Positions 15,842 through 23,849 of a stretch of DNA of 64,000 nt are shown here, piece after piece. Position 1 is the stretch's first letter; each line of letters opens with the position of its first letter. The stretch comes from Comamonas thiooxydans. GTDB taxonomy: Bacteria; Pseudomonadota; Gammaproteobacteria; Burkholderiales; Burkholderiaceae_C. The DNA lies in NCBI RefSeq assembly GCF_002157685.2, contig NZ_AP026738.1:5208001-5272000 (forward strand), read 5' to 3'. The notes under the pieces are model-generated. The model did no database searches, was not told the origin of the DNA, and was given only the letters and a program-made list of their open reading frames with translations. A program made the translations under genes and the position numbers.

Positions 15842-16741
15842 TTACTTGACTTCGTAAGCTTCCATGGGCTTGTCGTTGGGGTGAGCCCACGCATCCTTGG
15901 TCGCTGCCGACAGTGGCAGGCCCACCTTCACGTTGTTGGGAGGAATGGGCTGCAGGAACCACTTGTCGTACAGCTTGGTCAGAGAACCATCCTTGATCTG
16001 ACGCACGATGGATTCGTCCACAGCCTTCTTGAAGGCGGGATCGTCCTTGCGCATCATGCAAGCGATGGGCTCCACCGACAGCACTTCACCCACGATCTTG
16101 TAATCGTTGGGAGCCTTGGACTTGGAAATATTGGCGGCCAGGATGGAGCCGTCCATGATGAAGGCATCGGCACGGCCGGTTTCCAGCATCAGGAAGCTGT
16201 CGGCATGGTCCTTGCCCATGACTTCCTTGAAGGTCAGGCCGTCAGCGCGCTTGTTCTTGCGCAGGGTCTGCACGGAAGTCGTACCCGTCGTGGTCACGAT
16301 GGTCTTGCCGTTCAGGTCCTTGATGCCGGTGATGCCGGAGTTGGCACGAGTGGCAATGCGCACTTCTTCCACATAGGTGGTGAAGGCAAAGGCTGCATCC
16401 TTCTGACGAGCCGTGTTGTTGGTGGTGGAGCCGCACTCGATGTCCACGGTGCCGTTCTGCACCAGAGGAATACGGTTTTGCGAGGTCACGGGCTGGTACT
16501 TCACTTCCAGCGCTGTCAGGCCCAGTTGCTTCTGGATGTCCTTGAGAATGCGCTCGCCCATTTCGGTATGGAAGCCTACATATTTGCCATTGCCCAGCGT
16601 ATAGCCCAGGCCGGACGATTCACGCACGCCCAGAGTGACGCTGCCGGTGGACTTGATCTTGGCCAAGGTGTCATTGGCCTGGGCAAACACGGTGCCAGTT
16701 GCCAGTGCGGTTACGGCGATGGCCAACAAATGCTTCTTCAT
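15842..16741 (-). CDS. gltI: Glutamate/aspartate ABC transporter, periplasmic binding protein
   Basis: The 299-residue receptor has a signal peptide (MKKHLLAIAVTALATGTVFA, cut before QAND) and the family-3 binding-protein fold. GVRESSGLGYTLGNGKYVGF, VQNGTVDIECGSTTNNTARQ and the closing ILRND-like region match GltI/DEBP proteins of betaproteobacteria. The start has an AGGAG ribosome site. It is the first gene of gltIJKL. The combination of the CGSTTNN block and the gltJKL genes supports glutamate and aspartate as ligands. A perfect eight-base inverted repeat lies about 90 bases upstream and may be a regulatory site. Confidence 0.92.
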   Translation of the reverse strand: MKKHLLAIAVTALATGTVFAQANDTLAKIKSTGSVTLGVRESSGLGYTLGNGKYVGFHTEMGERILKDIQKQLGLTALEVKYQPVTSQNRIPLVQNGTVDIECGSTTNNTARQKDAAFAFTTYVEEVRIATRANSGITGIKDLNGKTIVTTTGTTSVQTLRKNKRADGLTFKEVMGKDHADSFLMLETGRADAFIMDGSILAANISKSKAPNDYKIVGEVLSVEPIACMMRKDDPAFKKAVDESIVRQIKDGSLTKLYDKWFLQPIPPNNVKVGLPLSAATKDAWAHPNDKPMEAYEVK

Positions 16742-17121
16742 ACGGATCTCCTATTGGTAAGGACCAAAAACGCTTGCCACTCCTTAACGCATCGCCCTTT
16801 GTGAGGGTGGACAGGTTGCGTTAACAAATGTACTGCACACATTGTGCAGTCATGAAGATGGCTGAAATGCAATCATTTCTAAGACTTTTCCCGTAGGTAA
16901 TTCAGGAAGGCAACCACCTACTTACCGCCTCAATCTTGTGTTGCAAAGCAGCACCTCTTTTTGTGCAAGCTGCGAACTCTAATGCTTTCGTGATTTCACA
17001 AGCCAATGCCGATGGCAAAAATCCTTATGCGCAACTTGCATATTCAGTATTAACCCGATGCATAACATTAGGGTTTTTACCAGTAAAACACCTGAAATCA
17101 CGGCAAGCTGCTCACACAAGC
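16742..17121. other. Intergenic region between gltI and the LysR gene
   Basis: About 380 bases carrying no convincing gene. It should hold the gltI promoter (minus strand), and contains the inverted repeat at 16832-16850. Short plus-strand open frames here have no ribosome site and no recognisable product. The base composition is lower in GC than that of the neighbouring genes, as usual for regulatory DNA. Confidence 0.6.
16832..16850. promoter_or_regulatory. Inverted repeat upstream of gltI, possible operator
   Basis: ACTGCACA and TGTGCAGT form perfect eight-base arms around three bases. The site lies 91-109 bases before the gltI start. No protein that binds it is known to me, and no second copy was seen in the window. 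Confidence 0.45.
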
Positions 17122-17146
17122 AAAAAAAGGGCCAACTGGCCCTTTT
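17122..17146 (-). terminator. Intrinsic terminator after the LysR gene
   Basis: AAGGGCC (17127-17133) pairs with GGCCCTT (17138-17144) around AACT; on the minus strand the stem is followed by TTTTTTT. It lies 26 bases after the stop codon of the LysR gene. Confidence 0.85.
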
Positions 17147-17171
17147 GGAAGAAAAGCAACACTCGGTCGGG

Positions 17172-18122
17172 TTACACAGCCTTGACCTCGCCACCCGCAA
17201 TCTCGCCCTGCTCCTTGAGGAAGTTCCATAGCGCAGCTGCTCCTCCCTGAGGGGCATCGCCCGTGGGTTTTTCCCGATAGGCCCGCACTTCCATGTCCAT
17301 CTGAAAACCGGTCACACCTTCCGGCACTGCGCGCACCAGTCGACCGGACTCCAGCTCGCCGCGTACCGCGCTATAGGGCAAAAAGGCCACGCCATGACCT
17401 TCCAGCGCCATGGCCTTGAGGCCTTCGGCCATATCGGTTTCATAGACGCGCTCGAGGTGCACGGCCTCGGCCGCCTCCTTGAGGATCAACTCCGTCACCC
17501 GCCCCAGATAAGCGCCAGCGGCATAGCCAAGGTATGGCAAGGGCTGGCCCTGGCGACCGGGCAGGGCAAAGATGGGGTTGCCGTTCTCGTCCGGCTTGGA
17601 GTAGGGAGCCAGCACCTCATGCCCCAGGCTCACCATCTCATAGCGCGAAGGGTCCAGCTGGAAGGGCTGAGAAGAGTGGTAGTAAGCAATCAGCAGATCG
17701 CAGCCACCTTCCACGAGACGCATCACCGCATCATGCACATTGAGTGCGAACAGACGGCTGCGGAAGGGGCCGAACTTCTCGTGCACGGCCGAAACCCAGT
17801 TCGGGAAGAACGTGAACGCCAAGGTATGCGGCACGGCAAAGCCCACCATGCCCTTGCCCGCACTGACGTGGGCACGCAACATGGTGCGGGTGCTCTGCAA
17901 GGACTGCAGTATCTCCAGCGCCTGCTCGTACATGGTCTTGCCTGCTGGCGTCAGTCGCGTCGGATACGAGCTTCTGTCGACCAGATCGGTTCCCGCCCAG
18001 GCCTCCAGCGCCTGGATGCGGCGCGAGAACGCAGGCTGCGTAACGTGGCGCAGCTGGGCCGAGCGGCTGAAACTGCGGGTTTCAGCAAGGCTGACAAAAT
18101 CTTCAAGCCATTTGGTTTCCAT
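17172..18122 (-). CDS. LysR-family transcriptional regulator
   Basis: The 316-residue protein starts METKWLEDFVSLAETRSFSR and has the LysR winged helix (SAQLRHVTQPAFSRRIQALE, residues about 21-40), then a two-lobed effector domain starting near residue 90. The METKWL..F start recalls the YjiE/HypT branch, which responds to oxidants in E. coli, but this cannot be settled by eye. It is divergent from the TRAP transporter genes, with 425 bases between. It may control them, although a putative small mobile element now lies in the intervening DNA. A strong terminator follows the gene. Confidence 0.88.
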   Translation of the reverse strand: METKWLEDFVSLAETRSFSRSAQLRHVTQPAFSRRIQALEAWAGTDLVDRSSYPTRLTPAGKTMYEQALEILQSLQSTRTMLRAHVSAGKGMVGFAVPHTLAFTFFPNWVSAVHEKFGPFRSRLFALNVHDAVMRLVEGGCDLLIAYYHSSQPFQLDPSRYEMVSLGHEVLAPYSKPDENGNPIFALPGRQGQPLPYLGYAAGAYLGRVTELILKEAAEAVHLERVYETDMAEGLKAMALEGHGVAFLPYSAVRGELESGRLVRAVPEGVTGFQMDMEVRAYREKPTGDAPQGGAAALWNFLKEQGEIAGGEVKAV

Positions 18123-18547
18123 AGACTCTCATTATCCGCTGCCCTGCACCAAAGCTGTGCAACGGAGGTAATCCTTGTTGGCTAGTAAACGGGACAAAAC
18201 ACAGACTCGACGATGAGCCATGCCTTGGTCGCCAGACCCTAGGGTAATGCCTGCCGCCGGACGTAAGCCCTGCGACATAGATACCTTGATAATATTTGTT
18301 CACATCTATCCGGTGTGTCTACTCGCTCCAAGCCATCCCGGCGCACAACGCCGTGAAGGTCAAGGAACAACATAAGGACTTACGCAAACAAGAATGCAAC
18401 AACGGCCTGCCTCCCGAGGCAATCGTCTTGCCTGAACCCGTTTTGCGTAAGTCGTGAACATAAGGGCATTCTCATCGAGTGCGCGCGGATCACGCCATTC
18501 AGGCGAGCTGCCCTGACTCCTGTGTGTTTTTCTGACTTTCCGCGTTC
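18123..18547. other. Intergenic region between the LysR gene and TRAP genes
   Basis: This 425-base stretch separates divergent genes. Apart from the 77-base inverted-repeat element at 18377-18453 and an expected pair of promoters, nothing recognisable was found. The TRAP small permease gene starts without an obvious ribosome site at 18548. Confidence 0.6.
18377..18453. mobile_element. Possible miniature inverted-repeat element (MITE)
   Basis: GACTTACGCAAA (18377-18388) and TTTGCGTAAGTC (18442-18453) are perfect 12-base terminal inverted repeats bounding a 77-base segment without coding capacity. AACATAAG occurs directly to the left (18369-18376) and again three bases to the right (18457-18464), resembling a target-site duplication with a small offset. 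It lies between the LysR gene and the TRAP operon. No transposase gene is present in the window; a simple hairpin operator is the alternative. Confidence 0.5.
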
Positions 18548-19111
18548 ATGTCCTCCACTCCTCCCGAGACCGATGGTGCAGCCGATACCGGCGCGCGCCC
18601 GGACGAGCCTCGTTCCCTGCGCATTGAAGACTGGCTGACCGTGATCATCATGGCCGCTCTGGCCCTGATCACGTTTGCCAATGTGCTGGTGCGCTACTTC
18701 ACCAACTCCTCCTTCGCCTGGACCGAGGAAATCTCGGTCTTTCTGATGATCTTGCTGGCCCTGGTCGCAGGCTCTGCCGCCGTGGCCCGCAACCAGCATA
18801 TCCGCATCGAGTTTTTCTCGGACAGCGGCTCGGTCCAGCGCCGCAAGGCACTGGCCCGGTTCGGCTCTCTGATGGTGGCATTGCTGTTTGCCATCATTGC
18901 CGTGCTCAGCGTGCGCGTGGTCTGGGACGACTTCCGTTTCGAGGAGACCTCGCCCGGCATCGGCGTGCCGCAGTGGTGGTACTCGATCTGGCTACCCGTG
19001 GTCTCTGCACTGATCACCGTGCGCGCCATCGGCCTGTTCATCCGCCAGGGCAGGCCCGGCGCCTTCCCTGACGAGCCCGTGGAAAAAGACCACAGCAAGG
19101 AGATCGCATGA
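18548..19111 (+). CDS. TRAP transporter small permease (DctQ type)
   Basis: The 187-residue product is the small membrane subunit of a tripartite ATP-independent periplasmic transporter, with four predicted spans. IEDWLTVIIMAALALITFAN and the following VLVRYFTNSSFAWTEEIS are typical of DctQ proteins, as is the basic NQHIRIEF loop. Its stop codon overlaps the start of the large permease gene by four bases (ATGA). It is the first gene of a small-large-receptor operon, divergent from a LysR regulator. The substrate class is set by the receptor, usually a carboxylate or sugar acid. Confidence 0.88.
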   Translation: MSSTPPETDGAADTGARPDEPRSLRIEDWLTVIIMAALALITFANVLVRYFTNSSFAWTEEISVFLMILLALVAGSAAVARNQHIRIEFFSDSGSVQRRKALARFGSLMVALLFAIIAVLSVRVVWDDFRFEETSPGIGVPQWWYSIWLPVVSALITVRAIGLFIRQGRPGAFPDEPVEKDHSKEIA

Positions 19112-20406
19112 TCGCCACCTTGCTGTTCGTGGCCTTTCTGGGCCTGATGTTCATTGGCGTGCCCATAGGTGCCGCCCTCGGTCTGGCCGGTGCGGCCGCG
19201 ATTGCCCTGGCCAATGCCGATACACAGTGGTTCGGTCTGCTGGCCGTGCCGCAGAATTTCTATGCCGGGCTGGGTAAGTATCCGCTGCTGGCCATTCCCA
19301 TGTTCGTGCTCGTGGGCTCCATCTTCGATCGCTCGGGCGTTGCCTTGCGGCTGGTGAACTTTGCCGTGGCCATCGTGGGCCGCGGCCCCGGCATGCTGCC
19401 GCTGGTGGCGATTGCCGTGGCCATGTTCCTAGGCGGCATCTCCGGCTCCGGGCCGGCCAATGCAGCGGCCGTGGGCGGCGTGATGATTGCCGCCATGAGC
19501 CGCGCCGGTTATCCCAAGAGCTTCTCCGCCAGCGTGGTCGGAGCGGCCGCAGCGACGGACATCCTGATTCCGCCTTCGGTGGCCTTCATCATCTACTCGG
19601 TGCTGGTGCCCGGCGCTTCGGTGCCGGCCCTGTTCGCGGCCGGCATGATTCCCGGCGTGCTGGCCGGCATTGCGCTCATCATTCCCGCCGTGTGGATGTC
19701 GCGCAAGCACAAGATGGGCGCGCTCGAAGCCTCCATGCCCCGCCCGCCGTTCTGGAAAAGCCTGCGCGAGGCCTCCTGGGGCCTGGCGGCTCCGGTGCTG
19801 ATCCTGGGCGGCATGCGCATGGGCTGGTTCACGCCCACCGAAGCCGCCGTGGTCGCCGTGTTCTACGGGCTGTTCGTCGGCATGGTGATTCACCGCACCA
19901 TCGGCATGCGCGACCTCTTCCCAATTCTGCGCGAAGCGGGCGAGCTGTCGGCCGTGATCCTGCTGGTGGTGTCGCTGGCCGGTATTTTTGCCTTCTCGCT
20001 GTCCACGCTGGGCGTGATCGATCCGGTGGCCAATGCCATCGTGAATTCCGGTCTCGGCGAATACGGCGTGCTGGGCCTGCTGATCCTGCTGCTGATCACT
20101 GTGGGCATGTTCCTGGACGGCATCTCGATCTTCCTGATCTTTGTGCCGCTGCTGCTGCCCATCATGAATCACTACCAGTGGGATCCCGTCTGGTTTGGCG
20201 TGATCCTCACGCTCAAGGTGGCACTGGGCCAGTTCACGCCGCCACTGGCCGTGAACCTGATGGTCAGCTGCCGCATCGCGGGCGTGCGCATGGAATCCAC
20301 CGTGCGCTGGGTGGGGTGGATGCTGCTGTCCATGTTCGCCGTGATGATTCTGGTCATCGCCTTCCCGCAACTCGCTCTGTGGCTGCCCGCAAAGATGGGC
20401 TATTGA
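19108..20406 (+). CDS. TRAP transporter large permease (DctM type)
   Basis: A 432-residue inner-membrane protein with about twelve spans that carries the ion-coupled transport path. GVPIGAALGLAGAAAIA, FLGGISGSGPANAAAVGGVM and TDILIPPSVAFIIYSVL are strong signatures of the DctM family, and FTPPLAVNLMVSCRIAGV near the C terminus completes the match. Translation is coupled to the small permease by ATGA overlap. The receptor gene follows after 82 bases. The length is normal and nothing is missing. Confidence 0.92.
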   Translation: MIATLLFVAFLGLMFIGVPIGAALGLAGAAAIALANADTQWFGLLAVPQNFYAGLGKYPLLAIPMFVLVGSIFDRSGVALRLVNFAVAIVGRGPGMLPLVAIAVAMFLGGISGSGPANAAAVGGVMIAAMSRAGYPKSFSASVVGAAAATDILIPPSVAFIIYSVLVPGASVPALFAAGMIPGVLAGIALIIPAVWMSRKHKMGALEASMPRPPFWKSLREASWGLAAPVLILGGMRMGWFTPTEAAVVAVFYGLFVGMVIHRTIGMRDLFPILREAGELSAVILLVVSLAGIFAFSLSTLGVIDPVANAIVNSGLGEYGVLGLLILLLITVGMFLDGISIFLIFVPLLLPIMNHYQWDPVWFGVILTLKVALGQFTPPLAVNLMVSCRIAGVRMESTVRWVGWMLLSMFAVMILVIAFPQLALWLPAKMGY

Positions 20407-20488
20407 TTCCAGCAGTTGCGGCCCTGAAGGCTGCAACTGCTCATTCCTGCTTGCCAGTTTTTTCGTTTCTAAAAGGGAGACAAACCAA

Positions 20489-21526
20489 ATGAAACTTCGT
20501 ACCTTCCTCGCATCCGCCGTGGCGACAGCCGCCGCTCTGGCCTTTGCATCGCCCATGGCCATGGCCCAGGCCAAGTACAAGAGCGAATACCGCATGTCCC
20601 TGGTGCTGGGCACGGCCTTCCCCTGGGGCAAGGGTGGCGAGCTGTGGGCCGACAAGGTGCGCGAACGCACCCAGGGCCGCATCAACATCAAGCTCTACCC
20701 CGGCACCTCGCTGGTGCAGGGCGACCAGACCCGTGAGTTCTCCGCGCTGCGCCAGGGCGTGATCGACATGGCCGTGGGCTCGACCATCAACTGGTCGCCC
20801 CAGGTCAAGTCGCTGAACCTGTTCTCCATGCCCTTCCTCTTCCCCAACTTCAAGGCCGTGGATGCCGTGACCCAGGGCGAAGTGGGCCAGGAAATCTTCA
20901 AGACCCTGGAAAAAGGCGGCGTGGTGCCTCTGGCCTGGGGTGAGAACGGCTACCGCGAAATCTCCAACTCCAAGCACGCTATCAAGACACCTGCCGACCT
21001 CAAGGGCATGAAGATCCGTGTCGTGGGCTCGCCCCTGTTCCTGGACACCTTCACAGCCCTGGGCGCCAATCCCACGCAGATGAGCTGGGCCGATGCCCAG
21101 CCCGCCATGGCCAGCGGCGCCGTGGACGGCCAGGAGAACCCCATCGGCGTGTATATGGCGGCCAAGCTGCAGTCCGTGGGCCAGAAGCATCTGACCATGT
21201 GGGGCTATATGAACGATCCGCTGATCTTTGTGGTGAACAAGGACATCTGGAACAGCTGGACACCGGCTGACCAGGCCATCGTCAAGCAAGCCGCGCTGGA
21301 TGCCGCCAAGGAAGAAATCGCCATCGCTCGCAAGGGTCTGGTCGAAGCAGACAAGCCTCTGCTCAAGGACCTGGCCGGCCTGGGCGTGACCGTGACCACG
21401 CCTAACGCTGCCGAGCGCGAAGCCTTTGTCAAGGCCACGCGCCCCGTGTTCGACAAGTGGAAGAGCCAGATCGGCGCACCGCTGGTCGACAAGGCCGAAA
21501 AGGCCATTGCTGCCAGCCAGAAGTAA
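20489..21526 (+). CDS. TRAP transporter periplasmic receptor (DctP type)
   Basis: A 345-residue extracytoplasmic binding protein with a clear Sec signal peptide (cut after MAMAQ). KYKSEYRMSLVLGTAFPWGK, FSALRQGVIDMAV and RVVGSPLFLDTFTALGANPTQM contain the family features, including an Arg that clamps the substrate carboxylate and the AQPAMASGAVDGQENP block. An AAAAGGGAGA ribosome site stands before the ATG. It completes the TRAP system encoded by the two preceding genes. The ligand is probably an organic acid, but cannot be told from sequence alone. Confidence 0.92.
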   Translation: MKLRTFLASAVATAAALAFASPMAMAQAKYKSEYRMSLVLGTAFPWGKGGELWADKVRERTQGRINIKLYPGTSLVQGDQTREFSALRQGVIDMAVGSTINWSPQVKSLNLFSMPFLFPNFKAVDAVTQGEVGQEIFKTLEKGGVVPLAWGENGYREISNSKHAIKTPADLKGMKIRVVGSPLFLDTFTALGANPTQMSWADAQPAMASGAVDGQENPIGVYMAAKLQSVGQKHLTMWGYMNDPLIFVVNKDIWNSWTPADQAIVKQAALDAAKEEIAIARKGLVEADKPLLKDLAGLGVTVTTPNAAEREAFVKATRPVFDKWKSQIGAPLVDKAEKAIAASQK

Positions 21527-21655
21527 ACTCCCCCTGAGCCGCTACGCCTAGGCGGCCCCGCGGCTTCCCCCTCTCTCTTCGGGAGGGGGACGACACCCTC
21601 GCTGCGGGGCGGCCCTTGCTTGGTGTCACTGGCTTGGTCCGCGCCAGCTTCATGG
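21527..21655. repeat. GC-rich intergenic repeat (REP-like, Comamonadaceae type)
   Basis: The segment holds CCCCCTGAGCCGCTACGCC, a CCCCCTCTCTCTTCGGGAGG hairpin, then GACGACACCCTCGCTGCGG and CTTGGTGTCACTGG. I recognise this arrangement as a repeat often found after genes in Acidovorax, Comamonas and relatives. Only one copy was noticed in the window. It may help end or protect the TRAP operon transcript. Confidence 0.6.
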
Positions 21656-21667
21656 CGCCGCAGATAG

Positions 21668-21708
21668 TAAAAATCCCCGCCAGAGCGATCTGCGCGGGGA
21701 TTTCTTAT
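21668..21708. terminator. Terminator between convergent dctP-like and dehydrogenase genes
   Basis: AAATCCCCGC (21671-21680) pairs with GCGGGGATTT (21694-21703) around a 13-base loop, with T-rich bases on either side in both directions. Its position between two convergent genes suggests that it works for both strands. Confidence 0.75.
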
Positions 21709-21815
21709 TGCTATGCATACCGAAGCTTATAGCGCTTATTAACAAATGATTTCAATAAAGAAGTTATCTGGGATCCCTAAAAATCAAGCGCAAGCAGCTT
21801 TCAATTCAATAGCAC

Positions 21816-22757
21816 TCAGATTGGCGAAACCAAGGGCTTGCCATCCAGATGGCAGCGCATATTGGCGATGAAGCGGTCCACCGAGTTCTGCACCGCCTCG
21901 GGCGACCAGCCGCCCACATGGGGCGTCAGCACCACGGCGTCCAGAGCTATCAGTTCCTGCGGCGGCAGCGGCTCGCTTTCGTAGACATCCAGCCCGGCAC
22001 CGGCCAGACGGCCTGCACGCACGGCTTCGGCCAGCGCTGCGGTATCAACCACCGAGCCGCGAGCGATATTCACCAGCACGCCTTTCTCGCCCAGCGCCTC
22101 GAGCACCTCGGCATTGATCAGATGGCGGGTGCCAGCGCCGCCGGGCGTGGCCACCAGCAGCACATCGGCCCAGGCGGCCAGCGCCAGCAGGTCGTCGAAG
22201 TACTGATGCTCGACGCCTTCGCGGGGCTTGCGATTGTGATAGCCGACGGGCATGTCGAAGGCGGCAGCGCGCCTGGCGATCTTGGCGCCGATCTGGCCCA
22301 GTCCCACGATGCCCAGGCGCTTGCCCGAGACATTGGCGGGCAGCGGCAGGGCCGAGCGCCAGATGCCGGCACGCGTGGCCTTGTCCAGCTTGACAATGCC
22401 GCGCACCGCTGCGATCAGCAGACCCATGGCGTGGTCGGCCACGCATTCGTCGTTGGTGCCCACGCCGTTGCCGACGGCAATCCCGTGCGCCTTGGCATGG
22501 GCCACATCGATGTTCTCGTAACCCGCGCCCATGGCGCAGACCAGCGAAAGCCCGGGCATGCGCTGCATCTGCGCGGCCGACAGACCCGTCGCGCCAATCG
22601 TGCACACGCATTGCACGCGCGCGCCGTGTGCGGCGATGGCGGCCTCGGCCTGATCGGCCTCGGGCGCATAGATCACATCAAAGTCGGCAAAGGTCTGCTC
22701 CATCTGCTGCAGATGGGCGGGGACCTGGAGGTTCAGAACTAGCAGGGCAGGCTTCAT
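21816..22757 (-). CDS. D-2-hydroxyacid dehydrogenase (NAD(P)-dependent)
   Basis: The 313-residue enzyme should reduce a 2-oxoacid, glyoxylate or hydroxypyruvate class, to the D-2-hydroxyacid. The N-terminal half has NGVGTNDECVADHAMGL; the Rossmann motif is GLGQIGAKIARRAAAFDM near residue 150; the catalytic Arg is in NIARGSVVDTAAL near 230, and the Glu and His appear in YESEPLPP and LTPHVGGWSPEA. All three catalytic residues are therefore present. It follows vanB on the same strand after 93 bases and might be read with it, although it has no obvious role in methoxybenzoate demethylation. It converges with the TRAP genes. Confidence 0.87.
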   Translation of the reverse strand: MKPALLVLNLQVPAHLQQMEQTFADFDVIYAPEADQAEAAIAAHGARVQCVCTIGATGLSAAQMQRMPGLSLVCAMGAGYENIDVAHAKAHGIAVGNGVGTNDECVADHAMGLLIAAVRGIVKLDKATRAGIWRSALPLPANVSGKRLGIVGLGQIGAKIARRAAAFDMPVGYHNRKPREGVEHQYFDDLLALAAWADVLLVATPGGAGTRHLINAEVLEALGEKGVLVNIARGSVVDTAALAEAVRAGRLAGAGLDVYESEPLPPQELIALDAVVLTPHVGGWSPEAVQNSVDRFIANMRCHLDGKPLVSPI

Positions 22758-22850
22758 GGCGGGAACGCGGCGCTTTCATGGAAAACGCCTATTTTGAGCA
22801 GGCTGCGCCAGCCCTGCCCGCGCATGGTCAAAGCCTGCCCGATCCGCTGG

Positions 22851-23819
22851 TCACAGATCCAGCACCAGACGGCCGGACCTGGCACGCGAGCAGCAGGGCA
22901 GGAACTGGTCGTTGGCCGCCTGCTCGTCTTCGGTCAGATACATATCGCGGTGATCGGGCTGACCCGAGATGACCCGCGTCAGGCAGGTGCCGCAGACTCC
23001 CTGCTCGCACGAGGTCTGGACGCAGACGCCGATGGACTCCAGCGCCTGCACAACGGTCTGCGTCGGCGTGACACGCACCACCTGGCCGCTGCTGGCGACT
23101 TCCACCTCGAAGCTCTCGTCGTCGTCGCGGTGCTCCACTTCGGCGGCAAAGAACTCGTAGTGCAGCTGCTCGGCAGGCCAGCCCGCCGCTCGCGCCGTGT
23201 CGAGCACGGCGTCCATGAAGCCCTTGGGCCCGCACACATACAGATGCTGCCCCGGCTCTCTTTGCTGCAGCAATTCGCTCAAGCCCAGCGACGACTTTCC
23301 ATTCACGTCATCCACATGGATCTGCGCCCTGGCAGCCCATTGCGCAGCCTCGATGGTCTGAGCAAACGCCATGCGCTCACGCGAGCGGCCACAGTAGTGC
23401 AAGGCGAAATCCGCACCGTCACGCGCCAACTTGCGCGCCATGGCCAGAATCGGCGTGATGCCTATGCCGCCTGCCAGCAGCAAATGCTTGCGGGCCGGCG
23501 CATGCAGCTCGAAATGGTTGCGCGGCAGGCTGATGGTGATCTGCTGGCCGGCCTGCAGCTGCTCGTGCACGGCCGCCGAGCCACCGCGCGAGGCGGGCTC
23601 GCGCAGCACGGCAATCACATAGCGATCCAGCTCGGCGGGATCGTTGCTCAGCGAGTACTGGCGCACCAGCCCTCCGGGCAGGTGCACATCGATGTGCGCA
23701 CCCGCACTGAACGGCGCCAGACTGCTGCCTTCCAGTGCCCGCAATTCCAGGCTGCAGATACCGGCTGCCTGCTCCTGCTTGTGCGCAATGCGCACCTCGA
23801 ACGTGGTTTCACTCTTCAT
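22851..23819 (-). CDS. vanB: Vanillate/isovanillate O-demethylase reductase
   Basis: The 322-residue protein passes electrons from NADH to Rieske oxygenases. It has the phthalate dioxygenase reductase layout: a flavin-binding barrel (HLPGGLVRQYSLSNDP near residue 48), a nucleotide domain (LLAGGIGITPILAMARKL near 110) and a C-terminal plant-type [2Fe-2S] ferredoxin domain with CVQTSCEQGVCGTC and a fourth Cys near residue 305 in FLPCCSRA. It follows the ivaA-like oxygenase gene by 30 bases. It is the only such reductase in a locus with two oxygenases; work on C. testosteroni BR6020, as I recall it, reported that VanB serves both. Confidence 0.88.
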   Translation of the reverse strand: MKSETTFEVRIAHKQEQAAGICSLELRALEGSSLAPFSAGAHIDVHLPGGLVRQYSLSNDPAELDRYVIAVLREPASRGGSAAVHEQLQAGQQITISLPRNHFELHAPARKHLLLAGGIGITPILAMARKLARDGADFALHYCGRSRERMAFAQTIEAAQWAARAQIHVDDVNGKSSLGLSELLQQREPGQHLYVCGPKGFMDAVLDTARAAGWPAEQLHYEFFAAEVEHRDDDESFEVEVASSGQVVRVTPTQTVVQALESIGVCVQTSCEQGVCGTCLTRVISGQPDHRDMYLTEDEQAANDQFLPCCSRARSGRLVLDL

Positions 23820-23849
23820 CTTGGATACTTCTCTTTTGCTTGTGCGTCA

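Noticed and set aside
16936..17250. A 104-residue plus-strand frame in the gltI-LysR gap
   Set aside because: It runs through a terminator and into the antisense of the LysR gene, has no ribosome site and no known motif.
21727..21760. A further ATAGC..GCTT repeat copy near the dehydrogenase end
   Set aside because: TATAGCGCTTATT keeps too little of the repeat to be told from chance in AT-rich spacer DNA.
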